Source: Streptomyces monomycini
Lineage (GTDB): Bacteria; Actinomycetota; Actinomycetes; Streptomycetales; Streptomycetaceae
Length of the DNA: 64,000 nt
Assembly: GCF_022271435.1 (NCBI RefSeq)
Contig: NZ_JAFIQY010000022.1
Span: 1-64,000, forward strand
Direction: 5' to 3'
In this document: positions 33,178 to 41,485 of the stretch, piece by piece
Numbering within the stretch: the stretch's first letter is position 1
Layout of the letters: each line of letters starts with the position of its first letter
The notes under the pieces: generated by a model
The model's input: only the letters and a program-made list of their open reading frames with translations
Databases searched by the model: none
Told to the model about the DNA's origin: nothing
Position numbers and translations under genes: made by a program

Positions 33178-33722
33178 CGGAGTTCCTCCCCCTCGTCGTC
33201 TTCGCCCAGCAGGGAACCGAGCGCGCTGCACGCATGGTGCACGTCCGACTTCACCGTGCCGGTCGCCAGCTCCATGATGTCAGCGATGTCGGCGCATTTC
33301 AGGTCGTAGAAGTAGTAGAGCGTGACGGCCTTGGCCTGCTGGGGCGGCAGCTTGCGGACGACTTCGACGAGCACCATGGAATCCGTGCGGGCGGCGTACT
33401 CGTCGCGGTGCGCCGCCGGCCGGTCGGGCAGGTCTTGCGGGGCAGTGGTGATGCCCTGCCGCAGACGCGCCTCGTGGGCGTCGTGCAGCCGTTGGCCGGC
33501 GACCTTGAACAGCCAGGCCTTGGGCTTCTCCAGCTGCCGGACGCGCAGCCAGTGCCGGTGGGCACTGATCATCGTCTTCCGGGCCGCGTCCTCGATGATG
33601 GAGCGGCCTCCTTCCAGCCACAGCAGGTAGCGCCGTACCTGTGGCTCCCATATCGCCTGGACTGGTGCCAGCTCGACCCCAGGTGCGAGGACCACCCCGG
33701 CAGCTAGCCGACCGTGTCTCAC
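33174..33722 (-). CDS. ECF-like RNA polymerase sigma factor
   Basis: Up to 182 residues; the true start may be a few codons into this frame. Region 2-like: IWEPQVRRYLLWLEGG, then KPKAWLFKVAGQRLHDAHEAR. Region 4: VLVEVVRKLPPQQAKAVTLY, then DLKCADIADIMELATGTVKS, the HTH that reads the -35 element. The canonical region 2 is short and weak, so this is a divergent ECF member. It is co-translated with the excisionase-like protein downstream. Confidence 0.7.
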   Translation of the reverse strand: MRHGRLAAGVVLAPGVELAPVQAIWEPQVRRYLLWLEGGRSIIEDAARKTMISAHRHWLRVRQLEKPKAWLFKVAGQRLHDAHEARLRQGITTAPQDLPDRPAAHRDEYAARTDSMVLVEVVRKLPPQQAKAVTLYYFYDLKCADIADIMELATGTVKSDVHHACSALGSLLGEDDEGEELR

Positions 33723-33858
33723 CCTGCGGAGCTGCGGAGGTCGGGACCGCGCAAGTGGAACGGAAAGGAAAGGCCGTCACGCCGCTTGCACAGTCCCGCC
33801 GGGGCGAGATGCCGCGGCTGTGGGATATCCGGCACCTCACCGGGCGGGTGCCAGATCA

Positions 33859-34791
33859 CTACCTGTGTGCGGAGCCCGTCCGGTCGGGCAGCCGGTCGTT
33901 GCGGACCCGGTAGATGCCCGGGGCCACCTCGTCGGACTCCTCGGCGATACTCGCGGCAAGGTAGCCGGGCCAGCGGGTGCCGGCATCCCAGGTGGCCCCC
34001 CTCGGAGCGGCCATGGCCACAGCACAATCCAGCTGTGCGCCAAGCAGGCGGGCGTCGAGCAGGAACGCATCGCTTAGGTCCGCTGCGGTCAGATCCGCAC
34101 CGGTCAGGTCCGCCTTGTGCAGGTCCGCCCGGTGGAGGTTCGCCTCGCGCAGGTTCGTCTCGCGCAGCCCTGCGCGTCGCAGGTCTGCGCGACTGAGGTC
34201 TGCGGCGCTTAGGTCCGCCTCGCTCAGATTCGCGCCTTTCAGCTCCGCACCCCGCAGGACTGCTCGGCACAGGCGCGCGCGCTGCAGCCGTGCCCCGCCC
34301 AGGCGTGCCTCCCGCAGGTCCGCACCGCTCAAGTCCGCGCCGGTCAAGTCCGCGCAGAGCATCGACGCTTCGCTCAGGTACCCGTCGCTCAGGCAAGCGC
34401 CGGTGAGGTTCGCGCCGGACAGGTACGCCCGATGCAGCTCTGCCTCGCGCAGGTTCGCGCCGCTCAGGTCCGCACGCGACATCCGCGCGCGGTTCAGGTT
34501 CGCGCCGCTCAGATCTGCGCCGCGCAGGTCCGCACGGATCAGAAAAGCCCGCTCCAGCTGTGCGCCGGCGAGGTCCGCGTGAGCAAGGTTGGGCCGCTTG
34601 AGCCCGTCTGGGCGGTCATTGAGACGTACCGCCTCGGAAACGGGCGCGCGGGGCGCTTCCTCTGCCTGGGCCTGCTGCGCGATGGCCTGCGCGGTCTCGG
34701 TGATGGCGGTGCCGGACGCGTTGCGGCAGGCGAGGTAGAGCAGTCCGCGCAGAGCGGCTTCGTGCTGCTGGCGCTCGTCGTCCGTCACCAC
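33859..34791 (-). CDS. Pentapeptide-repeat protein
   Basis: 310 residues. From about residue 70 to 265 nearly every fifth residue is Leu or equivalent in A(D/N)LXX units: NLAHADLAGAQLERAFLIRA, DLSGANLNRARMSRADLSGA and so on, about 38 repeats. This predicts a right-handed quadrilateral beta-helix like MfpA/Qnr, which mimic DNA and protect gyrase, although many members have other roles. A helical N-terminus (AALRGLLYLACRNASG) precedes it. Regulated or monocistronic; no obvious partner. Confidence 0.9.
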   Translation of the reverse strand: MVTDDERQQHEAALRGLLYLACRNASGTAITETAQAIAQQAQAEEAPRAPVSEAVRLNDRPDGLKRPNLAHADLAGAQLERAFLIRADLRGADLSGANLNRARMSRADLSGANLREAELHRAYLSGANLTGACLSDGYLSEASMLCADLTGADLSGADLREARLGGARLQRARLCRAVLRGAELKGANLSEADLSAADLSRADLRRAGLRETNLREANLHRADLHKADLTGADLTAADLSDAFLLDARLLGAQLDCAVAMAAPRGATWDAGTRWPGYLAASIAEESDEVAPGIYRVRNDRLPDRTGSAHR

Positions 34792-34813
34792 GTCTCCAGG
34801 GTAGGCCGGTGCC

Positions 34814-35128
34814 TCATCGTGCCGCCTGTCCTTGCTGCTTGACGCAGATGGGGCAGCGGTAGTCCGGCTGGCTGCTGACGGCCAGCAGGAACCCGACGGC
34901 CGCGTTTTCGGCCCGGCGCACCACTGGCTTTCCGCTGCCGGGGGCGGGAGGCGCTGCCGCGCCCATGATCGTTTCGATCAGGCAGGTGAAGTGCCGCTCC
35001 GCCCATTTCCAGTCGGGACCGGCATCCGGTTCACCGGAGCGCAGAAGGTGGCGTGCGCCGAACGCCACGACCGCTTCCCGGACCGCCCCCTGGTCGTCCT
35101 GTTCGTAGAGGTCGTGCAGTGTGATCAC
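34814..35128 (-). CDS. Hypothetical protein, CxxC tail
   Basis: 104 residues from GTG at 35128, overlapping the stop of the DUF6313 gene (GTGA). VREAVVAFGARHLLRSGEPD and WKWAERHFTCLIETIMGAA are helical, and the end YRCPICVKQQGQ has one CxxC. It is translationally coupled to the membrane protein upstream, so they probably act together. Function unknown. Confidence 0.6.
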   Translation of the reverse strand: MITLHDLYEQDDQGAVREAVVAFGARHLLRSGEPDAGPDWKWAERHFTCLIETIMGAAAPPAPGSGKPVVRRAENAAVGFLLAVSSQPDYRCPICVKQQGQAAR

Positions 35129-35556
35129 TCGCCGCTCCCGCAGGAGGGCGGCGCATCCGGGGGCTGGGTCAGGCGGCGCAGTTCGCCGAGGACCTCCTCC
35201 AGGTCGTGGGCGTGGTGCGCCTGGATCTGTTCGGTGATGACGTAGCCGGCCGCGCCTCCGATGACGGCAGGGACAGCGGCCCAGCCGGCCAGGGACAGCG
35301 GCCACGCGCACCACTGGGGCCGCACGGCCGCAGGGGAGGTCATCCCGGCCAGCACCTCATAGGCATCCGCCCAGCCGATCAGGGTCCCGTTGAGCACGTA
35401 CAGCGCCGCACACCCCGCGAGCACGGTCATGCCGCGGGTGAGCAGCCAGAAGCCGAACCGGGGCAGCGCGTGCCGGTCGGCCCACCGTGCCCGCAGCCGC
35501 TGCCGTCGTCCGGGTGGCGGTGGCCCGCCGTGCGGCGGTGGAGGGGCAGAAGACAT
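35125..35556 (-). CDS. DUF6313-like membrane protein
   Basis: 143 residues from ATG at 35556. A Pro-rich and Arg-rich N-terminus is followed by FGFWLLTRGMTVLAGCAALY (helix 1) and the loop GWADAYEVLAGMTSP. Helix 2 is WPLSLAGWAAVPAVIGGAAGY, and the cytoplasmic tail is ITEQIQAHHAHDLEEVLGEL. The pattern matches the Streptomyces membrane family I know as DUF6313. Role unknown. It is coupled to the downstream CxxC protein. Confidence 0.65.
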   Translation of the reverse strand: MSSAPPPPHGGPPPPGRRQRLRARWADRHALPRFGFWLLTRGMTVLAGCAALYVLNGTLIGWADAYEVLAGMTSPAAVRPQWCAWPLSLAGWAAVPAVIGGAAGYVITEQIQAHHAHDLEEVLGELRRLTQPPDAPPSCGSGE

Positions 35557-35780
35557 CCCGCTCACCTTAGAGCCACGCACCCCGCCACAACCGGCGAATG
35601 ACTACCGCCGGGACGGGCATGGGCGGCGGACCGGCTGCCGTCCGGGATCCAGGGCGATCCGCGGTGCGGGGCAGTACTCCTGCACCAGCCACTGCCGGGT
35701 GAGCGCACGGGTGAGCGAGCCGGTTGAGTGTCCATTTGATGATGGCGGCCCCTGGTGAACCGGGCATGGAGGAGATCCGG

Positions 35781-36448
35781 TCAACCCGCCTCAGCGGGCC
35801 TTTGGAGTGGAGCCGCCTTCGGGACCACGGCCGCTGTTCCGGCTTCACGCGCTGCGCGCTCCGCTCGGGCACGGCGCAGGGCCGCGGCGTGGGAGATGTC
35901 GGCCTGGCGGCGGCGCTCGGTGCGCGCCTGCTCGATCGAGGCCGGCGCATCGCCGGGGATGACGTCGGGCTCGGGGAACGCTCGGCGGGACAGCTCGCGC
36001 ATCGCCTTGGTCTGCCGCTCCATCGCCTTCGCGATGGCCGGGTTCACCCGGGACGGCGGGCGCGGCCGCGGTAGTGGCGGGGCCGGTCTTCAGGGGCGCG
36101 GGCGCCAGGACGTGCAGGGCGCGGACGTTCGCGTCGGGTGCCCGCCCGTTGGCCCCCGCGATCAGCTTCGGGGCACTCCAGCGCAGCTTCGTGCCGACGG
36201 CCGGGGCGGCGGGGACGACGTCGAAGGCGGCGAGGAGGGGATCCGCCGGCGGCCGGGGCGACCAGGCCGCGCTCGGTCATCATCATGCCGATCGCCGCAC
36301 CGAGCCCGAGCGGCTCGCGGCCGTCACGGCGTACGGCGGTGCGCCGCTTCGGCTTCTTCGTCTGGGTGGCGCTGTTCTTCTTTGTCGCTTCCCGGGCCGC
36401 GACCAGGGCCTGGCGGGCGAGGTCGACGCCGCTCAGCTCGCCGGTCAA
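35781..36448 (-). pseudogene. DciA-like (DUF721) gene, two frameshifts
   Basis: The order of fragments is DciA-like. ELSGVDLARQALVAAREATK and RRDGREPLGLGAAIGMMMTE (frame ending 36044) continue as DPLLAAFDVVPAAPAVGTKL and RWSAPKLIAGANGRAPDANV in a second frame. NPAIAKAMERQTKAMRELSR...AAALRRARAERAA follows in a third. DciA loads the replicative helicase in bacteria lacking DnaC. This plasmid-type variant is broken at about 36236 and 36047. Remnants of the same family occur at 39440-39630 and 57030-57669. Confidence 0.65.
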
Positions 36449-36624
36449 CTGAGTGGCCGAAACGCGCGGCGCCCTACCGCAGGTACCGCTGGGGCCACGA
36501 TGAGAGCCAGCCGGACCAAGACCGCTCGAAGGGGGAAGAGTGCGAAACCCGGACGCTGTCCGACACGAATGTGGCGACTGCGGCGCGACGACAAAGGTCA
36601 ACACCCGACGGCCCGCGGATGGAA
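36449..36624. other. Short spacer, no gene
   Basis: This lies between the DciA-like remnant and the SDR gene. The reading frame upstream of 36448 is open but low-complexity. Nothing else seen. Confidence 0.3.
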
Positions 36625-37380
36625 TCACCGCAGGGTGTAACCGCCGTCGGGATAGAGGGTGGAACCGGTCGTGAAGCCGTTGGTGAACAGGAACATCACA
36701 GCGTGGGCGATGTCGTCCTCGGTGCCCAGCCGGTGCAGGACCGTGTCCCTGCGGTACTGCGCGAAGGCGCCTTCACGGTCTGCGGCCGGACGCTGCGCCC
36801 AGAGGTTGCCGTCGATGGTGCCGGGCGAGACGACGTTGACGCGCACCGGTGCGAGTTCGAGGGCCAGCCCCCGTCCGAGTCCTTCGATCGCCGCGTTGCA
36901 CGCGGCATAGGCGGGTGCGGGCGCCGGGGGCCGGGCCCCTGCGGCACCGGACATCAGTACCACGGAGCCATCCGCCGCCAGCTTGGGCGCGGCACATCGC
37001 ACGGCGTGGTACTGGCCCCAGAACTTGGAGGCGAACGGGCTTGCCGCCGCTTCGTCGCTCAGTTCCAGCATCGGGCCCACCTGGTAGGAGGCGGCGGAGG
37101 TGAACAGGTGGTCCACGCGGTCGAGTTCCGCGAAGAACGCCGTGAGCGAGGCGCCGTCTGTGACGTCCACGGTCCGCCAGGTCGCCGAGTCCCCCACCCG
37201 CTCCGCTGCGGCGGCCAGGCGCGCGGGCGTGCGGCCTCCCAGGACGACGCGAGCGCCGGCTGCGGCCGCATGATGCGCGACCCGCAGCCCGATGCCCGTA
37301 CCACCGCCGATCAGGACGACCGTGCGCCCTTCGAGGCGCCCGTCGTGGCGGGTTTCAGCATCAAGAGGCAACTGGCTCAT
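36625..37380 (-). CDS. SDR-family oxidoreductase
   Basis: 251 residues from ATG at 37380. TVVLIGGGTGIGLRVAHHAA is the NAD(P)-binding TGxxxGxG-type loop. GRTPARLAAAAERV gives cofactor specificity with an Arg after the Gly (NADPH-leaning). APAYAACNAAIEGLGRGLAL has YxxxN in place of the usual YxxxK, so catalysis may be altered. VNVVSPGTIDGNLWAQRP is the normal segment after the active site. It is transcribed away from the HxlR regulator and ends beside the DciA-like pseudogene. Substrate unknown. Confidence 0.8.
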   Translation of the reverse strand: MSQLPLDAETRHDGRLEGRTVVLIGGGTGIGLRVAHHAAAAGARVVLGGRTPARLAAAAERVGDSATWRTVDVTDGASLTAFFAELDRVDHLFTSAASYQVGPMLELSDEAAASPFASKFWGQYHAVRCAAPKLAADGSVVLMSGAAGARPPAPAPAYAACNAAIEGLGRGLALELAPVRVNVVSPGTIDGNLWAQRPAADREGAFAQYRRDTVLHRLGTEDDIAHAVMFLFTNGFTTGSTLYPDGGYTLR

Positions 37381-37600
37381 GGCGGTTCCTTGTCGGTGCA
37401 GCGCATATACGTGATCAATGCCCGGCAACGCACCGACGGGTGGCCCTATTCCACCCCGCCTTCCTGGTGGCGAACGGCGGTGCCACCGACCAAGACCTTC
37501 ACCGATCCGCGACTGTGCGCTGCCATCGTGGGGCGGTCCTGTGTCCACCGATCGGTGGACAGCGGGCGGGGGGATCGGTCTGTTCGCCGGACGGCCCGGT

Positions 37601-38083
37601 TCAGCCGCGCCGCCAGGCGGGGTTCAGCCGGATCTCGATGTCGTCGGACGCCGCCTCCGGCGCCGGGTCGGCGCTTACGCCAACCCGTACCGGACGGCCG
37701 GTGTCGGCCTCGACGAACATCAGGGGCGGGCGGTCGTCCTGTAGGTACTTGTCGCCCCACTGCATCAGCGACAGGAACACCGGCAGCAGGTCCTCGCCGG
37801 CCTCGGTCAGCCGGTACTCGTCGCGGGCCCGGCTCCCCGGTTCCCGGTAGCGAACGGGCGCGACGATCTGAGCGGCCTTGAGCTGTTTGAGTGCGCGTGA
37901 CACCGCGGGCGCCGAGGCCCCGATCCGCTCCACGAAGTCCTCGAACCTGGTGGTGCCGTAGAAGCATTCGCGGACCACCAGGAACACCGTCTTGGTGCTG
38001 AGCAGGTCCAGCACCCGCCCCGCCGAGCATCCGTCACCGACCGACCACGCGTCCCGGTCGTGCAGCCGCTCCTCGAAGTTCAT
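37601..38083 (-). CDS. HxlR-family transcription regulator
   Basis: 160 residues from ATG at 38083. W-S-V-G-DGCSAGRVLDLLSTKTVFLV and TRFEDFVERIGASAPAVSRA, LKQLKAAQIVAPVRYREPGS, RDEYRLTEAGEDLLPV form the HxlR winged helix (W-P-I-L...R-L-L...Y-LT--G--L). It lies between two SDR genes, divergent from the one at 38175. Two 14-bp dyads in the intergenic region are its probable operators. HxlR proteins often sense aldehydes, quinones or oxidation. Confidence 0.85.
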   Translation of the reverse strand: MNFEERLHDRDAWSVGDGCSAGRVLDLLSTKTVFLVVRECFYGTTRFEDFVERIGASAPAVSRALKQLKAAQIVAPVRYREPGSRARDEYRLTEAGEDLLPVFLSLMQWGDKYLQDDRPPLMFVEADTGRPVRVGVSADPAPEAASDDIEIRLNPAWRRG

Positions 38084-38103
38084 CGCCACCCCGCCATTGT
38101 AAC

Positions 38104-38157
38104 TAACGATTGCGTTATTCAGCAGGGCGTGCTTCCATCTCGCTAACGACCTCGTTA
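38104..38157. promoter_or_regulatory. Two operator-like dyads, HxlR/SDR intergenic
   Basis: TAACGATTGCGTTA (38104-38117) and TAACGACCTCGTTA (38144-38157) share the form TAACG-N4-CGTTA and are exactly 40 bases apart, about four helical turns. They lie between the divergent HxlR and SDR starts and fit a dimeric HxlR regulator binding on one face of the DNA. Confidence 0.75.
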
Positions 38158-38174
38158 TCCAGGCGGGAGATGCT

Positions 38175-38876
38175 GTGGTTGCAGTAGCAGGCAGGGCGGT
38201 TGTGGTGACCGGGGGCCGACGGGGGCTCGGCGCGGCGCTGGTGGACGAGGTGCTGGCACGCGGGGCGCGCAAGGTGTACGCGACCGCGCGCTCGGCGTAC
38301 ACCGACAACCGCCCGGAGGTGGTTACCGCCGAACTGGAGGTCCGCTCGGCGGCGTCGGCCGCCGCTCTCACGGGGGCCGCCGCCGATGCCGAGATCGTGT
38401 TCAACAACGCTGGAGTCCTGTTGCCGGCTCCACTGCTCACGGGTGACTTCGAACGCGTCACCGCGACGTTCGACGTCAACGTCTTCGGGCTGCTGCGGGT
38501 GGCGCGAGCGTTCGCACCGATCCTGGCAGCGAACGGCGGGGGCGCACTGGTGAACATGCACTCCGTGCTGTCCTGGCTGGCCGGCAGCGGCGCCTACGGG
38601 GCGTCCAAGGCGGCGGCGTGGTCCGTCACGAACTCGCTCCGACTCGAATTGGGGCACCAGAACACCCAGGTCGTCGGCGTCCACGCAGGGTTCATCGACA
38701 CCGGGATGACCTCCGCCTTCGAACTGCCGAAGGCGACGCCGGCCGAGGTGGCCGCGCGGATCGTCGACGGCCTGGAGGCCGAGGCCACGGAGGTGCTCGC
38801 GGACGATGCCTCGGCCGCCGCCAAGGCGGCACTGTCCGGCCCCGTGGAACGCCTGGCGTTCTCGGCCGCCCGTTGA
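38175..38876 (+). CDS. SDR-family oxidoreductase
   Basis: 233 residues from GTG at 38175. AVVVTGGRRGLGAALVDEVL is the TGxxxGxG cofactor loop; FNNAGVLLPAPLL is the NNAG strand. ALVNMHSVLSWLAGSGAYGA with SKAAAWS supplies the Ser...YxxxK triad (Y-G-A-S-K), and HAGFIDTGM follows. The enzyme is a classical SDR, unlike the 36625 copy with YxxxN. It is divergent from HxlR and 33 bases from the tautomerase gene downstream. Confidence 0.85.
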   Translation: MVAVAGRAVVVTGGRRGLGAALVDEVLARGARKVYATARSAYTDNRPEVVTAELEVRSAASAAALTGAAADAEIVFNNAGVLLPAPLLTGDFERVTATFDVNVFGLLRVARAFAPILAANGGGALVNMHSVLSWLAGSGAYGASKAAAWSVTNSLRLELGHQNTQVVGVHAGFIDTGMTSAFELPKATPAEVAARIVDGLEAEATEVLADDASAAAKAALSGPVERLAFSAAR

Positions 38877-38909
38877 CGCCCCGTCCCGACATTTCCAGGA
38901 GTAACCGCC

Positions 38910-39335
38910 ATGCCGCTGTGGACCATTCACCACACACCCGGAACCTTCACCGATGCGCAGAAGCACCGACTCGCCTCCCACATCGCTGACCACTACGAAC
39001 AGGTCGGCCTGCCCAGGTTCTACGTGGTCACGCTCTTCCGCGAGACCCGGCCCGAGGATTTCTACGTCGGCGGGGAGCCCGCCCCGGCCGGGGTCCGCAT
39101 CACCATCGACCACATCGCCCGCCGCAACCCCGACCAGCAGAGCCGACGCCGGACCGCCCAATGGATCAGGGGCATGCTGCAGCCCCATCTCGAACGGAGC
39201 CCAGGGCTGCACTGGGAGTTCCACATCGACGAGACCAGCGATGACCTCTGGATGATCAACGGGCTCGTGCCGCCCCCGGCAGGCTCCGACGCCGAGAAGC
39301 TCTGGGCCGAGAGCAACTCGGCGTCCTCCTACTGA
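38910..39335 (+). CDS. Tautomerase-family protein, cis-CaaD-like
   Basis: 141 residues, MPLWTIHHTPGTFTDAQKHR at the N-terminus. After Met removal Pro2 would be the catalytic base, as in the tautomerase superfamily, and the length fits the longer oxalocrotonate-tautomerase/cis-CaaD group. Downstream patterns include FYVVTLFRETRPEDFYVGG and IARRNPDQQSRRRTAQWI. It is co-transcribed with the SDR gene at 38175. The set (HxlR, two SDRs, tautomerase) suggests a small detoxification or carbonyl-metabolism cluster. Confidence 0.75.
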   Translation: MPLWTIHHTPGTFTDAQKHRLASHIADHYEQVGLPRFYVVTLFRETRPEDFYVGGEPAPAGVRITIDHIARRNPDQQSRRRTAQWIRGMLQPHLERSPGLHWEFHIDETSDDLWMINGLVPPPAGSDAEKLWAESNSASSY

Positions 39336-39439
39336 TCGCGCCTGAATTCAAGATCATGATCAACAGGGGCGAGTCTCGGTCAGTTCCCGAAGCGTATGGG
39401 GCGCGTGTCGCGGAAGATCACCAGTCGGAGTGGCGGGGC

Positions 39440-39630
39440 TGCCACCGGCCGTCTCGTCCCAGTCCAGGCGGATCGGCCCGTCGGGAATCCAGATCGTTCG
39501 CGGCGGACTCGGGGAAGACGCGGGCGCTGAGCGTGCGCATCGCGGCGGTCTGCCGCTGCACGGCCTGTGCGATGGCCGGGTCCACCCGGCGGTGCAGCGG
39601 GGCCGCCTCCTGGTGTGCGGACAGGGGGTC
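39440..39630 (-). pseudogene. C-terminal fragment of DciA-like gene
   Basis: On the minus strand, LSAHQEAAPLHRRVDPAIAQ and AVQRQTAAMRTLSARVFPES match the C-terminal segment of the DciA-like copy at 35781 (NPAIAKAMERQTKAMRELSR). No N-terminal part is present, and the frame has no start. It ends just before the flavoprotein gene. Confidence 0.6.
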
Positions 39631-40168
39631 AGGCGGGTAGCGCGTCGATGGCGGCCTGCCAGGGATAGGTGTCGGGGTTGCCCTGCTTGGGCTTGTGGGG
39701 GGTGAAGCCGCCTTCTCCGTAGAGCACGGTGACGCCCGCGTCGCGGAGGAATTCGATGTGCCGGGTGACGGCCGGGTGGGCGGCCTGCGCGTCGTTGAAG
39801 TGGGGCAGTGCGACGATCGGCACGAGGGCGATGCCCTCGGTGAGCAGTCCGAGGGCGAGGGTGTCGGAGACCGCGGTCGCCCACTTGGCGAGGGTGTTGT
39901 TGGTGAGCGGGGCGACGAGCATCGCGTCCGGCGGCGGCAGGACGTCGGGCTGCGAGGGGAGCTTGTACTGCCAGCGGACGGGGTGGCCGGTGAGCTGCTC
40001 CAGGGCCTCGATCTCGCCGTCGGCGTCCTCGGTGAGCCACCGGTGGGCGGTCGGGGTGAGGATGACGCAGACGTCCCAGCCGGCGTCCTGGGCGGCGTGG
40101 ACGGGGATGGTCAGGCGTCGGGCGGGCGGGGCGGCGCAGGCGATCAGGTACAGGGTGCGTGTGGTCAC
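39629..40168 (-). CDS. Flavoprotein-family enzyme
   Basis: 179 residues from ATG at 40168, overlapping the XRE regulator's stop by four bases. TLYLIACAAPPARRLTIPVH opens the Rossmann-like flavoprotein fold. DVCVILTPTAHRWL and PPPDAMLVAPLTNNTLAKWA carry the FMN-binding PLTNNT-type motif of the HFCD family (decarboxylases such as Dfp, EpiD, PabC-type phosphopantothenoylcysteine enzymes). In Streptomyces such a gene is often paired with an XRE/TPR regulator, as here. Reaction unknown. Confidence 0.8.
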   Translation of the reverse strand: MTTRTLYLIACAAPPARRLTIPVHAAQDAGWDVCVILTPTAHRWLTEDADGEIEALEQLTGHPVRWQYKLPSQPDVLPPPDAMLVAPLTNNTLAKWATAVSDTLALGLLTEGIALVPIVALPHFNDAQAAHPAVTRHIEFLRDAGVTVLYGEGGFTPHKPKQGNPDTYPWQAAIDALPA

Positions 40169-41406
40169 CGGGGCAGTCCACAGCGGTCAGCGAGCAGGCG
40201 CAAGCGGCTCTCGGCGCTGCCGACGCCGAGCAGCCGCAGGTGTTCGACGTGGGCCTTGGTGCGGGGCCGGCACCGCACTTCTTCGGGGGCCAGGTCGTCT
40301 GCTTCCAGGAGGGTTTCGACGGCCTTTTCGCGCTGTCCGGCCTGCGTCTCGCCGATGGCCCGGTCGGTCAGCAGGTGGGCCCGTCGTTCGCGTGGCAGGT
40401 CGTGGAAGGCGGTGGTGGGGATGTCCGCGGCGACCGCCACGGCGTCCGCGCCTTCGGACAGGTAGACGTGGGAGGCGACGCGGTAGAGGCGGCAGTTGGT
40501 CGGCCCGAACGCGGTCCACAGCCGGTTGTGGTCGCCGCCGAGGCGCTCGGCGTGCTCGTCGGCTTCGTCGAGGTAGTCGGGGACCCGGCAGGCGTAGCGG
40601 GCCGGGTCGCGGTCGTCGGCCTCGCTCGCGGCGGCGGCCGCCATGGCCGCCTTGAGGTAGAGCATCCCGAGCACGCTGTAGCCGTCGGGCCCGCTGCGCA
40701 GCAGGTCCGGCTCCAGGCGCCGCGCGGCGCTGAGCACGAAGTCGGCGGCGGCCGCCGCCTGGCCGTGGTTGGTCATCGCATCGCCCAGGTGGCGCGCGGC
40801 GCTGGCCATGATGACCGGGTTCTCGCTGCGCTCGGCGGCGGTGACCGCGCGGTGTCCGGCGGTGACCGCCATCTCGGTGTCGCCCCATTTGATGGCCGCG
40901 GCCTCGGTGAGCTCCAGGGCCAGGGAGAGCACCTCGAACGCGGCGAGCCGGTCGTCACCGCGGTGGTGCTGGGCGGCGCGGGTGGCGTCCACCAAGAGCG
41001 CCGGGATCTCGGTGCCGAGCTGCGCGAAGTGGCCGGCCTGGAAGCCGGTGCGGGCATAGGTGAGCTTGCGGTTCAGCGCCTCGACGGGCGTCGGATCGGT
41101 GCAGGAGGCGTCACAGGAGCCGGTGATGACGTCGTGGCGCTGCAGCGCGGCACGTACGGCGTCAATCTGGCTTTCGCCGACGCAGTCGGCGTCGATGGCG
41201 TCGGCCATCAGGCGTTCGGGGGTGATGCGCAGGCGCAGGGCGGCGAGCTGGATCACGGACCACTGCGGGTCGGCCTGGCGGCGGCCGCCCTCCAGTTCCT
41301 CGACCCAGCGCAGGCTCTTGCCCATCAGGCGGGCGAACTCGGCGCGCGGGATGCGGCGGCGGGTGCGCCAGTAGTTGACGCGGCGGCCGAACCGGATGCT
41401 GTCCAT
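40165..41406 (-). CDS. XRE regulator with helical-repeat domain
   Basis: 413 residues from ATG at 41406. FGRRVNYWRTRRRIPRAEFA and RLMGKSLRWVEELEGGRRQA (residues 5-45) form an XRE helix-turn-helix. The rest is TPR-like helices, with AAFEVLSLALELTEAAAIKW, NPVIMASAARHLGDAMTNHG and LLTDRAIGETQAGQREKAVE. The layout is that of the large Streptomyces XRE-TPR group which sense small molecules through the repeat domain. It is translationally coupled to the flavoprotein and divergent from 41486. Nested inverted repeats in between are its likely operator. Confidence 0.85.
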   Translation of the reverse strand: MDSIRFGRRVNYWRTRRRIPRAEFARLMGKSLRWVEELEGGRRQADPQWSVIQLAALRLRITPERLMADAIDADCVGESQIDAVRAALQRHDVITGSCDASCTDPTPVEALNRKLTYARTGFQAGHFAQLGTEIPALLVDATRAAQHHRGDDRLAAFEVLSLALELTEAAAIKWGDTEMAVTAGHRAVTAAERSENPVIMASAARHLGDAMTNHGQAAAAADFVLSAARRLEPDLLRSGPDGYSVLGMLYLKAAMAAAAASEADDRDPARYACRVPDYLDEADEHAERLGGDHNRLWTAFGPTNCRLYRVASHVYLSEGADAVAVAADIPTTAFHDLPRERRAHLLTDRAIGETQAGQREKAVETLLEADDLAPEEVRCRPRTKAHVEHLRLLGVGSAESRLRLLADRCGLPR

Positions 41407-41425
41407 AGGGCGCTCCGAGCGGAGG

Positions 41426-41460
41426 CGAAACGACCCACACGCTTCGTGTGGTCTGTTTCG
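41426..41460. promoter_or_regulatory. Nested inverted repeats, XRE operator candidate
   Basis: CCACACG (41435-41441) and CGTGTGG (41445-41451) around CTT sit inside CGAAAC (41426-41431) and GTTTCG (41455-41460). The double dyad lies between divergent starts 41406 and 41486, so one regulator dimer or two could control both transcripts. Confidence 0.6.
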
Positions 41461-41485
41461 GGTCTACCGCATCTAGCGTCCGGAT

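Noticed and set aside
33977-34582. Plus-strand Arg/Ser-rich frame over the pentapeptide gene
   Set aside because: It is the antisense of A(D/N)LXX repeats and has no start signal.
35125-35556. Conjugation protein SpdB
   Set aside because: Two-helix layout is similar, but the segment pattern fits the DUF6313-like family better and no tra gene is in the window.
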